Shown here one piece after another: positions 61,761-64,000 of a DNA stretch of 64,000 bases. Both the position numbers and the translations under genes were made by a program. Every line of letters starts with the position of its first letter. Position 1 is the stretch's first letter. The stretch is from Jeotgalibaca dankookensis (GTDB lineage: Bacteria > Bacillota > Bacilli > Lactobacillales > Aerococcaceae): positions 1,116,001-1,180,000 of the forward strand of contig NZ_CP019728.1 of the NCBI RefSeq assembly GCF_002005405.1, read 5' to 3'. Under the pieces are notes generated by a model that saw only the letters and a list, made by a program, of their open reading frames with translations, searched no databases and was not told the origin of the DNA.

Positions 61761-61860
61761 TCATAGTCATTCCCTTCTTCAAACTTAGACTTCTACCTTT
61801 ACTTCATCTTAACAGAAAAAGCGTCTACAAAAATACAAATTGCTTTGACCCAATAAAAAA

Positions 61861-61890
61861 GAAGCCACTAAAAATTAGTTGCTTCTCTTC
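61861..61890 (-). terminator. Terminator of frmB-adhC
   Basis: GAAGCAACTAA and TTAGTGGCTTC on the minus strand pair with one G-T, followed by T6. Confidence 0.8.
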
Positions 61891-61902
61891 TTGTTCCACT
61901 AG

Positions 61903-62691
61903 CTATTTATTTAATTGCTCGACGTGAAAGGCAATATGCTGACCTATAAAAGTCGAAATAGTAAAGTAACTATGATCATAGCCATCTTTTTTATCATACT
62001 GTACCGGTTTATTCTGGGCTGCTTTCATAAAAGCGTCTTCCTGTAATTGAACATCATAAAAAGTATCCGCTGTTCCTTGCGTAATCAGAATGGGAGGAAT
62101 TTGATCCATTTGCTTGATTAAGGAAGTTGCATCCCATTCATGCCAGGTACTTTCTTCAGAACCGAGATAAGCGTTAAATGCCTTAATCCCCCAAGGAACC
62201 TGAATGGGGTTAAGAATGGGAGCAAAAGCAGATATGGAACTGAAACGATTAGAATTTTTTAAACCAATCATTAAAGCGCCATGTCCTCCCATTGAATGTC
62301 CTATGATACTTTCCTTACCCGAGTACCCTGGCACTAAGTCATGCATAATTTGAGTTAATTCTTGCGTTATATAAGTATACATGTGATAGTTTTCAGCCCA
62401 TGGTTCTTGAGTCGCATCTACATAAAAACTAGCACCTTGGCCCAAATCCCAATCATTACTGTCGGGAATATTATCCCCTCGGGGTGAGGTATCTGGTATC
62501 GCGATTGCTACTTTATGCTTTGCTGCATATTCTTGGAAGCCGCCCTTTTGACTAAAATTATCATCGGTGCAAGTTAAGCCAGATAGCCACCAAATTAATG
62601 GGATAGCATCCTCTATTTCTGCTGGTGGTAAATAAAGGCTAAATATCATTTCACAGTTTAAAACCTGGGAAAAATGCTTATACTTACGCAT
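61903..62691 (-). CDS. frmB: S-formylglutathione hydrolase (FrmB/FGH type)
   Basis: A 262-residue esterase D-type hydrolase. The nucleophile serine is in IIGHSMGGHGALMIGL; LIWWLSGLTCTDDNFSQKGG holds the oxyanion region, and DHSYFTISTFIGQHI gives the catalytic histidine. It completes glutathione-dependent formaldehyde oxidation by hydrolysing S-formylglutathione to formate. The dehydrogenase gene lies 48 bases upstream on the same strand, which strongly supports the call. In many Lactobacillales glutathione is imported and not made, so the thiol cofactor is not certain. Confidence 0.92.
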   Translation of the reverse strand: MRKYKHFSQVLNCEMIFSLYLPPAEIEDAIPLIWWLSGLTCTDDNFSQKGGFQEYAAKHKVAIAIPDTSPRGDNIPDSNDWDLGQGASFYVDATQEPWAENYHMYTYITQELTQIMHDLVPGYSGKESIIGHSMGGHGALMIGLKNSNRFSSISAFAPILNPIQVPWGIKAFNAYLGSEESTWHEWDATSLIKQMDQIPPILITQGTADTFYDVQLQEDAFMKAAQNKPVQYDKKDGYDHSYFTISTFIGQHIAFHVEQLNK

Positions 62692-62739
62692 TTCTCCCCA
62701 AAGGTTAGATGCATTTCGATTATTTCTACCATCATATTT

Positions 62740-63879
<1,140 letters not shown>

Positions 63880-63913
63880 TCATTGTATCGTATACTAAGA
63901 TAAATAGTAATAC

Positions 63914-63927
63914 TGACAAATTTGTCA
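63914..63927. promoter_or_regulatory. Candidate operator palindrome upstream of adhC
   Basis: TGACAAATTTGTCA is a perfect 14-base palindrome in the gap between the minus-strand adhC and a possible plus-strand gene at the window end. A dimeric repressor could control one or both. No regulator gene is visible inside the window. Confidence 0.5.
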
Positions 63928-63959
63928 CTGTATTTTCGCAAAAACGAAAGAAGGTTTAT

Positions 63960-64000
63960 GTGTTGATTGTTTACAAAGGGAAAGAGTTTCATCAAGAAAA
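63960..64000 (+). CDS. Possible start of a divergent gene, cut by the window edge
   Basis: After AGAAGG a GTG/TTG start opens a frame reading LIVYKGKEFHQE to the window end with no stop. Too short to identify; it may also be chance. Confidence 0.3.
   Translation, partial: MLIVYKGKEFHQE

Overview
The window looks like a chromosomal segment of a low-GC Gram-positive bacterium of the order Lactobacillales, most likely in or near the Carnobacteriaceae. The order is inferred from gene order (tdk-prfA-prmC beside murT-gatD), ECF vitamin S-components (NiaX, ThiT), a glgBCDAP operon, consensus sigma-A promoters and AT-rich codon use. The family is a weaker guess. I see no rRNA, phage, transposase, CRISPR array or replication origin. 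One tRNA gene (Leu, anticodon GAG) is present.

Layout. 0-4.3 kb: prmC (cut by the window edge), prfA and tdk on the minus strand; divergent murT-gatD for cell-wall amidation. 4.3-8.6 kb: a TetR-controlled heterodimeric ABC exporter with operator palindromes in and next to a consensus promoter. 8.6-12.5 kb: AI-2E family membrane protein, a sorbitol-IIA-like protein without its phospho-histidine, 6-phosphogluconolactonase, an orphan EIIA-Glc and a small membrane-anchored protein. 12.6-20.7 kb: glycogen operon glgB-C-D-A-P. 20.9-23.8 kb: a phosphodiesterase-type hydrolase, a DUF4349 lipoprotein, a probable stand-alone structured small RNA and a glyoxalase-family protein. 23.9-32.5 kb: cdd, an AEC permease, a DUF1002 protein, NiaR with a NiaX gene that appears internally deleted, YrrS-like protein, a split ThrE exporter, an epimerase, and a TPP riboswitch in front of thiT. 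32.5-39 kb: tRNA-Leu, a manganese-type ABC importer with DtxR/MntR-like boxes, DegV, and a hydrolase/response-regulator/kinase operon.

39.1-45.7 kb: a module with a PTS EIICB, a fumarase/aspartase-superfamily lyase, malic enzyme, FumC and an RpiR regulator. It is bracketed by two identical 37-bp direct repeats, which are the terminators of the module and of the neighbouring rbs operon. The module has paired operator palindromes and a cre-like site. I infer a pathway in which a PTS-imported phosphorylated conjugate is split to give fumarate, which goes through malate to pyruvate. The substrate is unknown. This is the best candidate for an undescribed system here.

45.7-51.5 kb: complete ribose operon rbsRKDACB. 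51.5-56.5 kb: sppA and an RDD protein, then a metal/redox group (HMA-domain protein, small Ric-like protein, P1B-type ATPase) with two perfect FNR-type boxes, each centred at the same distance from its -10 element, beside a gene for an FNR/FLP-type regulator. 56.6-64 kb: a three-domain RidA fusion, a DUF2974-type lipase, a MacB-like ABC transporter and a FrmB/AdhC formaldehyde-detoxification pair.
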